A DNA stretch of 64,000 nucleotides, from assembly GCA_904066235.2 (NCBI GenBank), contig CAJFCV020000002.1, forward strand, positions 3,720,001 to 3,784,000, written 5' to 3'. The position numbers and the translations under genes are program-made. Positions 12,201-24,207 of this stretch are shown here, piece by piece (position 1 is the stretch's first letter; each line of letters begins with the position of its first letter). The stretch comes from Bursaphelenchus xylophilus (lineage: Eukaryota; Nematoda; Chromadorea; Rhabditida; Aphelenchoididae). The notes beneath the pieces were generated by a model that was not told the origin of the DNA, searched no databases, and saw nothing but the letters and a program-made list of their open reading frames with translations.

Positions 12201-15200
12201 GCAAGATGTTGTGCTTGATTAGGGACCGCAAAAACCTTTGCGGGCGCATTTCGCAAATAGGTTTAGGGGAAATGATCAAGTTTAGTACGGGGCCGCGGTC
12301 ACCAGCACCGTTCTCCAGGGAGAAATGTGCATATCAAGAAGGGGCGATTAAATTTAACCGCTTATTTTGGGCAGTTTTACTTTTCCAAGACTCCCACGTG
12401 ATGCTCAGACTACGCGAGACTTCAATTACGCAAAGATGGGTAATTGAGGTTCAACTGGAAGTTCAGACAACAGATTACAGTAGGGAGAAGATTCTAAGAA
12501 GAGGAGGAAAAAATCAGACTGAAACGATTAGAAACTAAAAAATGTAAAAATTATTGGGCGGATTTTAAATTGAAACAGTTGAAAATCGGAACAATGGAGC
12601 ACGATGTAGCTAAAAATTTGACTTTTTACGGAGGGTTTGCTGTATCGAGGTCAGTTCTAGTCTGAATGGCTGAAAGACAACCTTTATACAACGAGCCTTC
12701 TTTAAAAAGCAAATTTTTGCGTATCCTGCGATTTGTTATGAACTCGCCTGTCGAGTCAGACATAATGAACAAAATTTGAGCCCAATTTGTCGCATTAACC
12801 CCGCAAAAGCAAGCCCGAAAAGACAGGGTTGCCGAAGACGTATTTCCTAGAACTGTTGTCGAACGCAACTAATTTAATCAGCATCACGACTGCGCTCAAC
12901 TCCCCGAATATCGAATGCAGGTCCTCTCCCACCCATATTTGAATACGCCCAAGGCATTATTTCCGGCCGGGAACGTCAGCTCCAGTTTTTCGTCAAAGTA
13001 AAAGAATGCGGGCGAAAAGATCGGGAGTAGGATGAACCAAAAAGAATGCACTAGGAAGTAGTTCCCCGCAGTCCCTGTGCCGGTATATGAGTAGCCCATC
13101 TTAACTCATTCGACAAGGCGTTAAAACCGCGGGCCCCGAGAAAATTGGTTAAAAATGATGAAAGGAACGGAATCCAAAAATAATACGAAAAGAGGAAAGG
13201 GAGAAGAAGAGGCCAGACGGGAATTAGAAGTTTGCAAAATAATTTACAGGATATTAGACATTTTCATTCACAGTAATAGTGTGACAGATTCGTCTATCTG
13301 ACTGTTTATGTCTTCATTTTTAGCAGCGCGCTTTACAAGTGATATCTTGAAAAATCTGAAGAGTTTTAAAATTTTTAAAGTCATGTTGAGTCAATTTGAG
13401 ACGATTGCGCTGTCTAGAAATCTTAATTTCAAAAATCGAAGGACCAACAAAATGTAGTCCAAATGACGAAGAGGCACGTCAACTCAAAAAATAGTATAAA
13501 AATGAATAGATTGAAGTTGACGTGATGTAGGAAAAGGAGCTACTAAAGATTTTCTTCCATCCAAATTCAAAAAAAAGTTGTAATTGGGCTCCCCTGCCTA
13601 GCTTCATTCTGGCTTTCAGTTGCCACTGAAGCTTTTCAAGCCTTCCCTGATAGACATTGCCGTTTTTCAAGGGCTATTACTGTTATAGAAGGATAAATAA
13701 TGCTTTCAAAATTCTTTAACTCAGCTAAGGTGATTCTTCGAAAAAACGCCTTCCAATTTCAGGAGAACCCATGTATGGCCATGTGTAATAAATCGCAAGA
13801 AAAAGAAACTTATCAACCTGTGGGGAAAATAATGAGACACAACGTCGCATCGAAAATCGCCGCTCAGAAAATGAATTGTGAAAATCAAATTGCTTTTCAC
13901 TTCAGCGGCGCGATCGACACAGCGACATTTTTCTCATTATTTTCCCGACTGATTGATATTTGTTAAAGACAGGTTTGATGCTTTGGAGGTTCATCCTGAC
14001 CTAAAATTTCTCTTTAGAGCCCCTCAAGCCGTTCGTTATGTGCAGTTTTTGTCAATTAAGCCTTTGTTGTAGAGCGATTGTACTTCATAAATAAAAAACA
14101 TTTTTAGCAGTCTATGTTTTGCCCGCTTTCTCCTACCGTACCAAAAAAAAGTTCACTTACCACCATTTTCCTGGACCAATTTATCCACCGCACACGCTAA
14201 TCTCCGCGAGCTTTGAATTTCAAAAAAAAAAAAAAAAACTGGAACGGAATGCCTCTCCCTCCAGTCGAGACGCTAGTTAGACACGAATAGCCGGATCGAA
14301 AATACAATGCGCGCCGTTTTAATTTGGTTTCCTTGACGTCCTTCAACCAATTCACTTTTTCCGAATGACATGCCCGTGGTTTTCAAACCCGCAATGTTTT
14401 GGAACTTTTTTCGGCCGCTTCCTATCTTCTCATAATACCGCAATTTTGTCGAGATAATTGGCCTCATTTAGACGGAGACCTATATTGATACCTTATGGAA
14501 TCGTTACGCTAGAGGTCATTAGGAAGCACGAACTTCCGAGTACCTTAATGCCGGGTTACAATGACATAAACAAAAATATCACATCTTGCAACCCCTTTTC
14601 AAAGACTGTGTTCAATTTGGCGGGCAAGGTGTGCTAAAACCAATTTATCGTCAACATCAAAGAAGAGTTGGGAAAATGACGGGCGATGAACATCTGCTTC
14701 TAATGAATACAACAGATATCATGCCGTTTTTATGGATAGTGCCATTTAAACGTGCGTTTAATGACCACACATGCATTAGATTACGAGTGCGTACGAAAAG
14801 AGCGTACGATAGAGGCTGTGCCGATTTTTATGAAGATCTAGGTGAGTCTAGAGGCTCGTAAAGGGATGACGAAAAACAAGAACCGAGAACCACGAAGTTT
14901 ATGACTGAACTTTAAAAGTGGGTTGATACGTTTACAAGGGAAGGGCCCAAGAGATTTTGGGCCCAGATTTTCTAACGTTTGCACATACTTTATGCCTGTG
15001 CTGGATGTAAAGTCTTGAAATTTTAGCTCATGTTTTACAATCGCACCTGAAATCTTCAGCGATCTTTCTTTGAGAGAGCACGTGAAATTATCAGTCTGTC
15101 GGGAAAACAGTGAGGACTCTGTCGACGATAAAATGAATTGTCTTGCGATGAAATCAAATTGCCTTTCACTTCAACGCATGAAGTTATCAGTCCGTCAATA

Positions 15201-18200
15201 AGGTAGTGAGCGCAATGTCACAACGCCAATCGCGTCGCTGAAGTGAAAGGAAATTTGATTTCATCGCTAGACGATTCCTTTTTGCGGCAACGATGCGACA
15301 GAGTCCTCACTATTTTCCCGACACACTGATAACTTCATGTGCACATGCATGTGCTTAATCGAGAGAACGATCGCTAAAGATTTCAGGTGCGATTGGATAA
15401 CATGAGCTAAAATTTCGAGACTTTACATGCGGCACAGGAATTAAGCTGGCGTAGGAAGTTGAGGGCTAAATATAAGCCCTTAAGAATTCCCCAGATTATT
15501 GCTAAATTACAGTGAGGGACGGGATCCAATGGCAAAAAACGACTTATTTTGCATCCCGGAAGGGACCAAAATGTCTCCAAACCCTTCCCTTCTCTAAGCT
15601 AAAAAACGCCGATTTGAAGAGCCCGCCTTGAAGGAAAGGGCGCGCTTTTCAAAGCGGAGTTTTTTGGCTTAGAGAAAGGAAGGGTTTGGAGTCATTTTGG
15701 ACCCTTCCGAGATGCAAAAGGAGACGTTTTTTGCTATTGGATCAGGTCCCTCACTGTAATATGGTCCAAGTTCAAAGGCTGATTTCATAAATGATACACA
15801 GATAACACATGGTTCCAGACTAATGAGTTTAAAAATATGACGGCTTCCCGCCGGTTAATTGAGCAAGAAATAACACTAAGAAAATTGAAAATCAAACGTT
15901 ATAACGGGAGCTACGGGCAAATGTTTAATCTCTCGACGAGCTTGAAGTCAATGAAGCACTTCTCTAAAAATTAAATTTGGCTACAATTCCTGTCGAATCC
16001 AGGCTTGTGAGCCCAAAATTGCCCGCTAAAATATTCGGGATTTCGCCTCAAGCTTACCATTTCTTATTCTGCGCGGAACTTGTTTAATATGCAAATTGCA
16101 TAAAATAGAACGCGTTGAATGAATTCGTGGGTTAAGACTAGGATTAGCAAGAGGATTTGACGAGATGAAATAAAAGTTTTCAGTAAAAGTTTGGTCGAAA
16201 ATAAAGTTCGATGGAAATGAACCCTTGGAACCGCAGATAGACGGAGTTTTATCTGTTTATCCGGAAGACGAGTGAACTTATTATTAGATAAATAGCCCCA
16301 TTACTCGAATCCGTGGACCGGAAGGAATTGAAGTAGATTTTGCAAGGCTTTTCGAGATGCACTTGCGTTTTTTTTTCAATTTGCATGGAATGGGTCCCAA
16401 GTGCAGGTTTCGTTTTAGTTTTGCACCAGATTGGAGACTTGGCGTATCGATTTATCGACTCGTGAAAGTTTCAGCTCGCGCTTTGCAGGCACAGCCGAGA
16501 TATTCAAAGATCTTTGCGGCCCATAGAGTACGCGAAACTTCGATCAAAAAATCCGCAAAAAAGTGCCACGATTTCCCCAAATTTTGGCTTGAAAATGCCG
16601 GTTATTTCTGCAAAACGCGAGCGAGGAGTTTCGCATGTATTTGGAAAAAATTAATCTAAATTTGAACAAAGTTTTATCAAGATTTAAGGGTCGCGCTTTG
16701 AGAACTTCCCCGTTAATTTTAACAATCTTACAGCTAAAGATTGCTTTTAGAAGCAAGCTTTAGCTCTGTCACAAAAAAATTTTAATAAGAAAATATTAAC
16801 TCTGCAAATAATCCGCCCTGAAATTGCCAAAATTCTCAGTCTTTGACCTATTTGCCCATGAAAACGTGTGATAGTTTATAGGTCGAAGAAAAACATGACG
16901 AAAAGTCACTTGAGACGCTGGCGAGCGTCACGTTTTATCTATCTTCACGCCAAAATGGCTAAAAGTTAGAAATTCGTCAAATGTTTCATCCGGAAATAGA
17001 AATAAAATTACTTTTTAACAGTAATTTCGATATAAAAAATATTCATTTTTTAGTGCTGCACCGATTGGACCGCACAACCTCCGGGGTCTTGCTCTTCGCA
17101 AAGAACTTGGAAGCGGATCGATATGTAAGTTTGCAAAGAGATCACTACAACCGCGACCTTTCGTTTATTTTAAAGTTTGGTGAAAGTACTCTAACTTGGC
17201 CACAGTTTATTCATAGAAAATTTTAGTCCGCGGTTTATAATGACCACCGAGATATTGTGCTCTTTTTGCGAGAGATTGCATAAAATGAGGAGAGTCGGGC
17301 AGACGAAAAAGAAATTTTGTTCATAACTTTTGGAATTTTCTCGGAAAAGATGATTGTTAGAAGAAGTATTGTGCATCTTACTTGTAACCAAGATAAAAAA
17401 ATCGGGTCCACCTTGCCGTAATTTAAAAAAATGGACCCAGGTAAAAAAAAGTTTTCAAAAAATGGGCCCCTCTCACCGTAATTTTCAAAAAAAAAAAAAA
17501 AAAAAATTCGGACCCTCTTACCATAACTTTCAAATGCCCCCTCCATTTTTTACCCATCTAAAAATTTCCGATAACTTTTGCCTAAACTTGACCGCCTCGC
17601 CGATCTTTGGCGTCCCCCTTTGAAGTCCACGTTCGCAATTCCAACACGAACCCGACGAGAGCAATATAATGTTTGTTGAAATTTTAGCATTTTGATGAAA
17701 ATTGTGGGGCCGAATAAAATATCCCAGAAAGGCGACGCTCCAGACGAGAAAATTTCCTCGGGTTTCTCGAACTTTTTTTGCACCGGAAATTGCCGAGGAA
17801 TAGAAAAAAGGCCAAACTCTATATCTGGGACCACTTGATTTGAATAAATTAGAATAAAGTCAGAGTTCAAAAAATCTTTTTTTAAAGTCGAAAAAGAATT
17901 ATTGTCCTTCCGGAAGGTCGCCAAACTGAAATCGGCGACGCACTGTGCGAAAACGAAACTTTTCTTTGCACCGTGAAATAGGCTTTTTTCAGTTGTCGAT
18001 AGAACCCTGATTTTTTTCGCACAATGCAGGCGTCAAAAATCAGTCCGGCGACTTTCCGGAAGAACTGGCATAGAGAGGGTTCGAAGTAAAAAAAATAAAA
18101 ACGCATTTTTTCAAGGGGTGCTAGTCCGTCCGCTCTTGACCTTATTTCGGAGCCAAAATTTCTCACAAACAACTCAAAAATTCACAATCCCAGTCTTTGA

Positions 18201-20072
18201 TACTAGTCTATTTGTAGTCGCTGAAGTGATTTTTGTGACTTGCACTGGGCAGAAAAAGCAAGCCCAAAAAGCCTGTTGCACTATGCAAAAAGCAAGAAAT
18301 TGCAAGTGCAAAGAACACTTTGAACACTTTTTTTCTCGCTGTGAATGTCGCAAAAATCACTCCAGTGACTCTACGAACGGACTAGTACCGAAGACTGAGA
18401 TTGTGAATTTTCGAGTTGTTTGTGAGATATTTTGGCTACGTAAAGAGGTCAAGTGCAAGATTATCCAACGGTTTTCAAAACGAAATGGCAAAATTTAGGG
18501 AAAACGAAACGGATTTTTTTGGGATTATCTTGGCGTTCAAGGGCTAAAAATCCCGAAAATCTCAAAAATAATTTTTAAAACTGATCACCTCGTTTACTTC
18601 AGCCGAATCTCCAAATATTGCCCAATATCTCGGCTGCCCTTGCAAAGCGTGGGCTAAAATTTTTAACCATCAGTCTTGGCCCTATTTAGAGTATTTTTGT
18701 CAAAGTTTACGAATATCCGACCGTCACACTTTGAGCACTTTACCTTTATATTGTTTTAGGTCATTTCTCAAAAAAAATTTTTTTCAGCACAAAGAGCTGA
18801 TAAAATCGGGAAAATTCATCAAAGAATATGTCTGCCGGGTCGATGGCGAGTTCCCAACGTACGTTTTGACAGTAGAAAAATTTGATTTTGCCTTTTCTAG
18901 CGAGCCAGTCGTCTGCGAACAGCCAATTGGAACCCTGGTCGTATCCATGGGAATTCAGTGCGTCCGAAAAGACGGAAAGTCCGCCAAATCCACTTTCCGA
19001 AGAGTCTGGTATAACAAGGAGAAGAACCAGTCGTTAGTCCTGGCTCACATCGAAACAGGAAGAACGCATCAAATCCGAGTCCATCTGCAATACTTGGGCT
19101 ACCCCATTGTCGATGATTTGTTGTATAATTGCAAGGTTTGGGGACCAGAAAAAGGGAAAAATGCAGAGTATGGAAAGGATTTAGAGACGGTAAGTTGGAG
19201 AGGGTTTTGTTTTGGGAATTTTTTTTTTTTTTGAAATTTTTTGAGCCCAAAAATTTTGGTGAGGGGGGACCAAGGGAAAAATTTTTTTCAATTTTGATTT
19301 GACGTTTTGCTGGTTTAGAATAAAATTTTCAAAACCATTCTTGAGCATTTGATATCCCGATCTACAAAGTTCACGAGGATTTTGGTTCAAAAATGGTTGT
19401 AATTTTTGAAGTTTGCATTTTTTCGATAAGGGGACCAAGACAAATTTTTGAAATTTTCGAATTTTAAAAATTTTTCAAAATTATTGTTTTCGCAATTTTT
19501 GGCTCCTTTTTGTGATTCATATTCCCTTTTTTTCAGCTCGCCGTCGACGTCAAAGCCCGCCACCGTGCAACCTTATGGCAAGAAGAGAAGGACCCCGACT
19601 ACGATACCCGAATTAAGGCGGCCGCCGAGGATCCGGATGTAAGTCAGCGAAGTGAATCCAATTTTATGCCATATTGCACGCTTCGGTCTGTAATCCCTAC
19701 ATGCCCAGCTTCCAGGTTGTGAATCAGGAGCCGTGGGATACGCAGAAACTCGACGACGGCCCGGACTACGATCCCTTGTGTTTGAGTTGCAATGTTGTGA
19801 AGAAGACCCCAACAATGGCGCACTTCCGCATGCCATTGCATTGTTGGCGCTATGAGACCGAGAAATGGACGTATAAGGCGACGTTGCCGCGATGGGCATG
19901 GCCCCCACCGAAGGATGTTGTTGTAGACATCAACCTGCTGGAATTGTATGATGACAAAGAGAAGTTGGCGAAAAGTGGGCAGGCGATCAAGAAGAATGAT
20001 CTGAGCAGCTCGCTGGAGAAAGAGGAAGACCCGTTGGAAACCGTAGAAGGTTGTATTCCGGTCGCCATTTAG
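6249..20072 (+). CDS. RPUSD2-like RNA pseudouridine synthase
   Basis: RluA-family enzyme that isomerises uridine to pseudouridine in RNA; the closest match from memory is vertebrate RPUSD2 (about 545 aa). Exons: 6249-6293, 6433-6676, 6718-6839, 7236-7506, 17054-17124, 18788-18858, 18901-19189, 19537-19638, 19716-20072; phases agree throughout and give 523 aa. The catalytic block LHRLDRTTSGVLLF contains the expected Asp and is split by the large intron. Other family blocks are YKTETKGRWVGR, VNKPSSMPVHACG, KEYVCRVDGEFP, GRTHQIRVHLQYLGYPI and the RPUSD2-type tail DYDPLCLSC with WAWPPP. The N-terminus carries PKRRKTEEE, a possible nuclear signal. The first exon (MEDVSV...) is the least certain, chosen because it joins in phase. 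One intron is only 42 nt (18859-18900), another about 9.5 kb. The enzyme family is secure; the RNA target is unknown. Confidence 0.9.
8175..8660. repeat. Near-perfect 480-bp palindrome, family C
   Basis: The arms meet near position 8405. The left arm runs from AGTTTTTCGCTCCCGCTTTG through CATAGATATGTCTG and CCGTTTCTCCTC. The right arm mirrors it: GAGGAGAAACGGACAGAG, CACATCTATGTG, then TCTGCAAAACGTGAGTGG. It is one of the longest intact fold-back copies of this family and could form a hairpin in the unspliced intron. Confidence 0.8.
8936..9349 (+). CDS. Possible small gene or gene remnant in intron
   Basis: Two exon-like pieces are visible: 8936-8985 (MVYKYYFVIPPCNETS, followed by a GTAAAA donor) and 9131-9349 after a TTGGCAG acceptor (FLCDFFRENLALSDPIF..., stop at 9347). 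The first piece vaguely recalls the start of a THAP-type zinc finger, but the first Cys of such a domain would be Phe here. The two pieces do not join in phase without another exon. It is a weak call, possibly a decayed transposon-derived gene or chance. Confidence 0.25.
9350..9606. mobile_element. TA-flanked CAGTG-ended MITE, copy 1
   Basis: Inverted arms: GGCAAAAAACGTACAATTTT then GCATCCGGGAAGTATC on the left; GATACTTCCCGGATGCAAAA then GTACGTGTTTTGCC on the right. The right end reads GTCACTG followed by TA. The inner part holds GGCGCGCCCTTTCC facing GGGCGCGC. The ends and TA match the better preserved copy at 15510-15756, which fits a Tc/mariner- or pogo-like non-autonomous element. Confidence 0.7.
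13811..13958. mobile_element. MITE-like element, family A copy 4
   Basis: Inverted ends TATCAACCTGTGGGGAAAAT and CTCATTATTTTCCCGACTGA, with a body containing AACGTCGCATCG. It is about 148 bp and non-coding, inside the large intron. Confidence 0.75.
14985..15445. repeat. Large inverted repeat with nested family A elements
   Basis: Left arm segments (GATGTAAAGTCTTGAAATTT, GCTCATGTTTTACAATCGCA, CCTGAAATCTTCAGCGATC) appear inverted and in reverse order in the right arm (GATCGCTAAAGATTTCAGGT, GCGATTGGATAACATGAGC, TCGAGACTTTACATGCG). The family A element at 15089-15332 is between the arms, and it contains a second, reduced family A end at about 15190 (TCAGTCCGTCAATAAGGTAG). Confidence 0.75.
15089..15332. 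mobile_element. MITE-like element, family A copy 5 (nested)
   Basis: Ends TATCAGTCTGTCGGGAAAAC and TATTTTCCCGACACACTGAT are inverted. Inside, GTGAGGACTCTGTCG is mirrored by GACAGAGTCCTCAC. A second start-like end in the middle suggests one copy inserted into, or recombined with, another. Confidence 0.7.
15510..15756. mobile_element. TA-flanked CAGTG-ended MITE, copy 2
   Basis: The element starts CAGTGAGGGACGGGATCCAA and ends with its inverse, TCAGGTCCCTCACTG. TA dinucleotides at 15508-15509 and 15757-15758 fit a TA target duplication. The internal arms CCCTTCCCTTCTCTAAGC and CTTAGAGAAAGGAAGGG are also inverted. At 247 bp it has no coding capacity, which fits a Tc/mariner- or pogo-derived MITE. 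Confidence 0.85.
17395..17550 (+). repeat. Short tandem repeat, GGACC-pyACCGTAA units
   Basis: Imperfect direct units alternate a GG(A/G)CCC block, a YTYRCCGTAATTT or TACCATAACTTT block and a poly-A run, about 40-50 bp apart. The units begin near 17400, 17430, 17465 and 17510. They lie in the intron between the RPUSD2-like exons at 17124 and 18788. They are not coding. Confidence 0.6.
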
Positions 20073-21685
20073 AGGTCTAGTGTAATATAAGAAATGGCCG
20101 ATAATGCACGTAGATGTGGTCGGATTGAATTGAAATTTTTCTCAGATGATCTGAATGGGCTGAAAATTGAGTTGAAATCGATGTATAACGAATTGGAAAT
20201 TTATTTTGCGAGTTTTTGATTGGACTTTGTTTTAGGTTAGATATGAGGAAGAGTCAGCGTGTGACTCTCGGATTTTTGTTAAATTTATAACAGACTCTCT
20301 AAATATCTCAAGAAACAATAACAAAATTCTAGCTTTTAATTTACGAGTATTGCAGAGATATTTAACAAAACTTTTTTTGAGAGATTGCAGAAAACGAAGA
20401 GACGGTCAGAAAATGAAAAAAAAAATTTTTTTTGAACAACAATTTCTTAGTAGAGCCTAAAATTTTTTAGTGAAAAATCGTTTTTTTACCTTCAAATAAT
20501 TTTTAAAAATTTTTCAATTTGTTATACAGGGATTTTCAATATTTTCCCAAGTTTTTTGTTGCCATTTTTCCTTGTTGATTGTTGTTTTCCCATTTTTTGT
20601 TATAAATTTTGAAAAAAAACGATTATTTCCCTTCAATTTGAAAGTTGCCAACCACCTTTTCATATCTGATATCCGCCGGAACTTTTTTCCCCATTTCTGT
20701 GGAAACGAGAAGAGACAGAAAGCGTTTTTCTCCCTCCATTTCTCTGCATCTTTTTCGTTTTTCGATAGAATCATTTTTTGGGCATAGATTACAGGTTTAT
20801 TATCCGGGATTAAAGCTTGAGGATCTCAAGACTTCAATTATTTGGCAAATATTTGAAATTGAACTCGAGATTTTGAGAGGGTTGGACGCGGATTAGGCGG
20901 AATTAAGAGGCATTGTTTAGTTTTGTTTGACGTAGAAGGTGGTCTTTAGTTTTTTTGAGTACTTTGAGACATTTCTTGGATGAGATGAGGGCTCAAAATT
21001 GGGATTTTGAAAAAAAAAATTTGAATTTAAAAATTTTTTTGGAAATCGATATAACTTGGCAAAAATTTAGAAAAAAAAGTTTCTAGGACATTTATGAAAT
21101 TTTCAGCTCGCGCTTTGCAGAAACCATCGAGATTTTTGGGCCGAAATTTTCTAAAAATTTCGGACTTTCGTTTTTTGAATTGAAAATTTCAGGCTTCATT
21201 AAAAATGAGGTGCCCAATGTTCCTAAAAAAAATTTATTTTCTTGAAGCTGGATTCGAAAAATCACTGAAGAAACACCTCACTTCTAATAAAGCCTAAAAT
21301 TTTCAATTCGAAAATCGAAAAAAATCCGAATTTTTTAGAAATTTTCGGCCTAAAAATCTCGGTGGTTTCTGCAAAGCGCAAGCTAAAAATTTCACAAATA
21401 TCTTACAAAATTTTGTTCTAAATTTTATCCAAGTTTTATCAAAGCTGGCTGCCTGAAATTTTCAATTTTTTTTGCTAATTTGGCCTCCCAAAAATGAAAT
21501 TTGGCCTTTTCGGAACGTTTTTATTTGGCGGCCCGAGTCATCTCCGGTTCGCTGTAGAACGTCTTTTTGGAATGTGATCCGAGGCCGTTTTGGAATGCAT
21601 GATGTATTATTTACCTTCCTGTTTCCATCCATTTCCCCCAACGGAGTCGGGAATTGTATTTTTCGGCCTCCAAATGACTTGGTAC

Positions 21686-22371
21686 CCATTGTTCGGCGGT
21701 GTAAATGGGTCGTGGGAGTTGTAAAGCGGTTATTTTTGAGGGTTATTTTGGGGTTGTTATTGATGTAATTTTCGAACGTTTTATTGGAGAAATGGGAGCT
21801 TTTTGGAGGTCAAGGGTTTGATGATTTTTGGCCGAAAAATGATGTGCTTGAAGGCCACTCAGATTTTGATGAAGCAAATTGTGATTAGAATTTTGTAAAA
21901 TTAGGAAAAATGTTAGCAGTTGCTTTGCAAAAATCGTCGAGATTTATTAGGTCGAGAATTGCTATAAATTTGGAGTATTGGGTAAAAAATCTTGTTTAAA
22001 CTTTTCGAATTTTGCTAGGAAATTTTTGATTTTTTTGAAGAATTTTTTTTACCCGGTTCTATTCAAGAAACAAAAAATACAAATCCAGGGCAATTTTCGA
22101 GCTAAAAATTTCGATGATATTTACCAAGTAACTGCTAATATTTTCCATAATCTTAAAAAATTCTAATCAAAATTTGACCGAACTTTATCAAAATCTGTGT
22201 GACCTTACAAGCACATCATTTTTCGGCCAAAAATCATCAAACCCTTGACCTCCGAAGAGCTCCCATTTCTCCAATAAAACGTTCGAAAATTACCTCAATA
22301 ACAACCCCAAAATAACCCTGAAAAATAACCGCTTTACAACTCCCACGACCCATTTACACCGCCGAACAATG
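21686..22371. repeat. 686-bp element with 190-bp inverted arms
   Basis: The left arm starts CCATTGTTCGGCGGTGTAAA and runs through CGTTTTATTGGAGAAATGGG to GATGATTTTTGGCCG. The right arm repeats this inverted, ending TTTACACCGCCGAACAATGG. Between the arms is family C-like sequence. The clean boundary pair suggests a fold-back transposon. Only a few mismatches are visible between the arms, so the insertion looks fairly recent. Confidence 0.85.
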
Positions 22372-22409
22372 GATATTAGTATTTTCGTAAATTTTATGAG
22401 CATTTTGTC

Positions 22410-22760
22410 ACGGTCCGCACCGTGCACAAAGAGCGCCATTTTGCACTGTGCGTTTGACTTTTTTTGGTTTTGCACTGTGCATCGGAAATATCGCTGCGAC
22501 AAGAGTTCTTTTTTGGTCCCGCCCCGTGCACAGAAAAAACGCCATTTTGCACCGTGCAAAATTTTTTTTGAAGTCTGCTCCGTGCGTCTCACTTTTTTTT
22601 GGGTTTCGCACCGTGCATCGGAAATATCGCCGCGACGTGAGCTTTTTCGCTTTTTCCAGCCGCATCGCCTCGGTTTTGCCCATTTTCAGACATTCTCAAA
22701 AAAACCGCTTGCACCGTGCGTTAGCGACAAGTCCGGGAAAAGTTCAAAAGCACTGTGCAA
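22410..22760 (+). repeat. Cluster of GCACYGTGC motifs
   Basis: About ten copies of a near-palindromic 9-12 mer (TTGCACTGTGC, TTGCACCGTGCA, CCCGTGCACA, GCACCGTGCATCGG) occur at irregular spacing, with two copies of a longer unit CACYGTGCATCGGAAATATC about 120 bp apart. The same motif is scattered elsewhere (near 784, 830, 17940, 24010, 26780, 37570, 41680). The spacing is too irregular and the units too short for a CRISPR array. Confidence 0.65.
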
Positions 22761-23877
22761 AAGAGGGCCATGCCCTTTCTGCAAATATTAATCTAGCCAT
22801 ATTGAGTCCGAAAAACACAATTCATTCATTTTTTTTTTTATTTTTCCATTTGTCGAGACAGAATGACCGACCGGAAGGTGAATATTGTTTGCTCTGTTCT
22901 CCCTTCCTCATTAGGTCCTCTCATTTCCCTCGCATCCCATAAACAAGATTTGAGTGCAGCGCCCTCCCATTGTGTTCCATTTTGTCCATTAAAAGTGTCT
23001 ACGGTGCAAACGAGCAAAATGAATTTTTTTCCGTGTGTGGCTCGGATGTCAGCTTGCCGATGACGTCATTGGAAGACGAACGGACGAAAGGAAAGACGCT
23101 CGTCGTCTCCCACCCTTCCCCGAGTCTAAGGAACCAAAACACATAAATAAAAATTTGGGGCCTTCGCCGGAGACACGGATTAAGCCCCCGGTTCCGTGAC
23201 ACACGTCTTGTGGAGGGAAGAGCCCGAACTTATACATATTATAGTATGTAGAGACTTGGATTGGGGAGGAAGTTGGTATGGTTTATTAAAAAATTGAGAT
23301 ATAAAAATTGGACTTTTTTGGACCAACTGCGCTAAAAATCGTTTCTGGGATTTTATAAAGCCATATGGATGGAAATTCGGTGAAAAATCGATTTTCTTGG
23401 GGAAAATGGCAAAAAAAATTCGCAAAAAATTTTTTTTTTGATTTTTTTTTAATTTGGTGTAGTTACTCTAAATAGGTCACGTTTCAATATCTGAAAACTT
23501 TAGCTTCCATTTTTTAGAGAGAGCCGAGATATTCAACGATTTTTTTGCGAGAGAACACGTAAAATGGGGAGAGACGGCTAGAAAAAAAGATGTTTTTGTC
23601 TATGACTTTTCGAATTGTGATCGGAGGAGACTGATTTTTTGTAGAAACATTCTGAATGTCAGTCTCTAATAAAGCGCGATATTATCGAAGCAAAAATCAA
23701 AAAAAAATTTTTTTGACTTTTGAACTAAAAATTTCGGTTGTTCTGTAAAAAACTGAAAGCAAAAAATTTCAGAGATGTTATGAAAACGTCTAATCTAAGC
23801 TTTTGCAACGTTTTGACAAAATCTAAAATTGAAAAAAAAATCTCAATTTTTCGAAAATTTTTTTTTTCAAAATACCG

Positions 23878-24100
23878 TACTACTCGCGGCAAAAGTCTTG
23901 AGATTTTATTCCCAAATTCCGTCGACGCTGAAATAAAAAAAAAAAAAAAAAAACTTTTTTTTCCGCGAAAAATGGCAATCGCGAGCGACGTAAGACCAAA
24001 AATCCAACATGCACTGTGCAAAGCTGATTTTTCGCGATTTTCGCAACACGCGTCAAACCCGCGTAGCTCAAATTCTCAGGTTTTTTTTGCCTCGTGAAGT
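23878..24100. repeat. Family E repeat (GCACTGTGC / TCGCGAGCGACG type)
   Basis: It contains TACTCGCGGCAAAAGTCTTG, ATCGCGAGCGACGTAAGACC and GCACTGTGCAAAGCTGATTT. Related blocks in the same order occur at about 37395-37620, and inverted at 26195-26430. The intact TA-flanked element at 41625-42005 has ends of this type (TAGTCGCGG...). Confidence 0.55.
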
Positions 24101-24207
24101 ATTTTTCTCCCTCCAACACATAATTTTTTAGTCTTAAAACGGAAGGGAGAAATTAAAATGGCCACTCGAATTTGTTCGAATTTTAATTTCCAAGCCTGTC
24201 AGGTTCA

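Larger units (their letters stand above)
7507..17053 (+). other. 9.5-kb repeat-filled intron of the RPUSD2-like gene
   Basis: The intron opens with GTAAGC and ends TTTTTTAG. Flanking exons join in phase, and the protein alignment across the joint is gap-free by eye, so no exon seems to be missing. It contains a long palindrome (8175-8660), two TA-flanked elements with CAGTG ends (about 9350-9606 and 15510-15756), family A copies (13811-13958, 15089-15332) inside a larger inverted repeat, and a family C fragment (16325-16710). Elsewhere (about 9600-13700) I see unique-looking sequence with scattered short ORFs, including minus-strand ones at 10756-10980 and 12896-13099 that I cannot assign. 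Confidence 0.8.

Noticed and set aside
6249..20072. Bacterial origin (transfer or contamination) for the RluA-type gene
   Set aside because: It has nine exons with nematode splice sites and the RPUSD2-specific C-terminal tail (DYDPLCLSC, WAWPPP), so it is an ordinary eukaryotic gene.
22410..22760. GCACYGTGC cluster as a CRISPR-like array
   Set aside because: Units are only 9-12 bp, spacing is irregular, and the sequence is eukaryotic.
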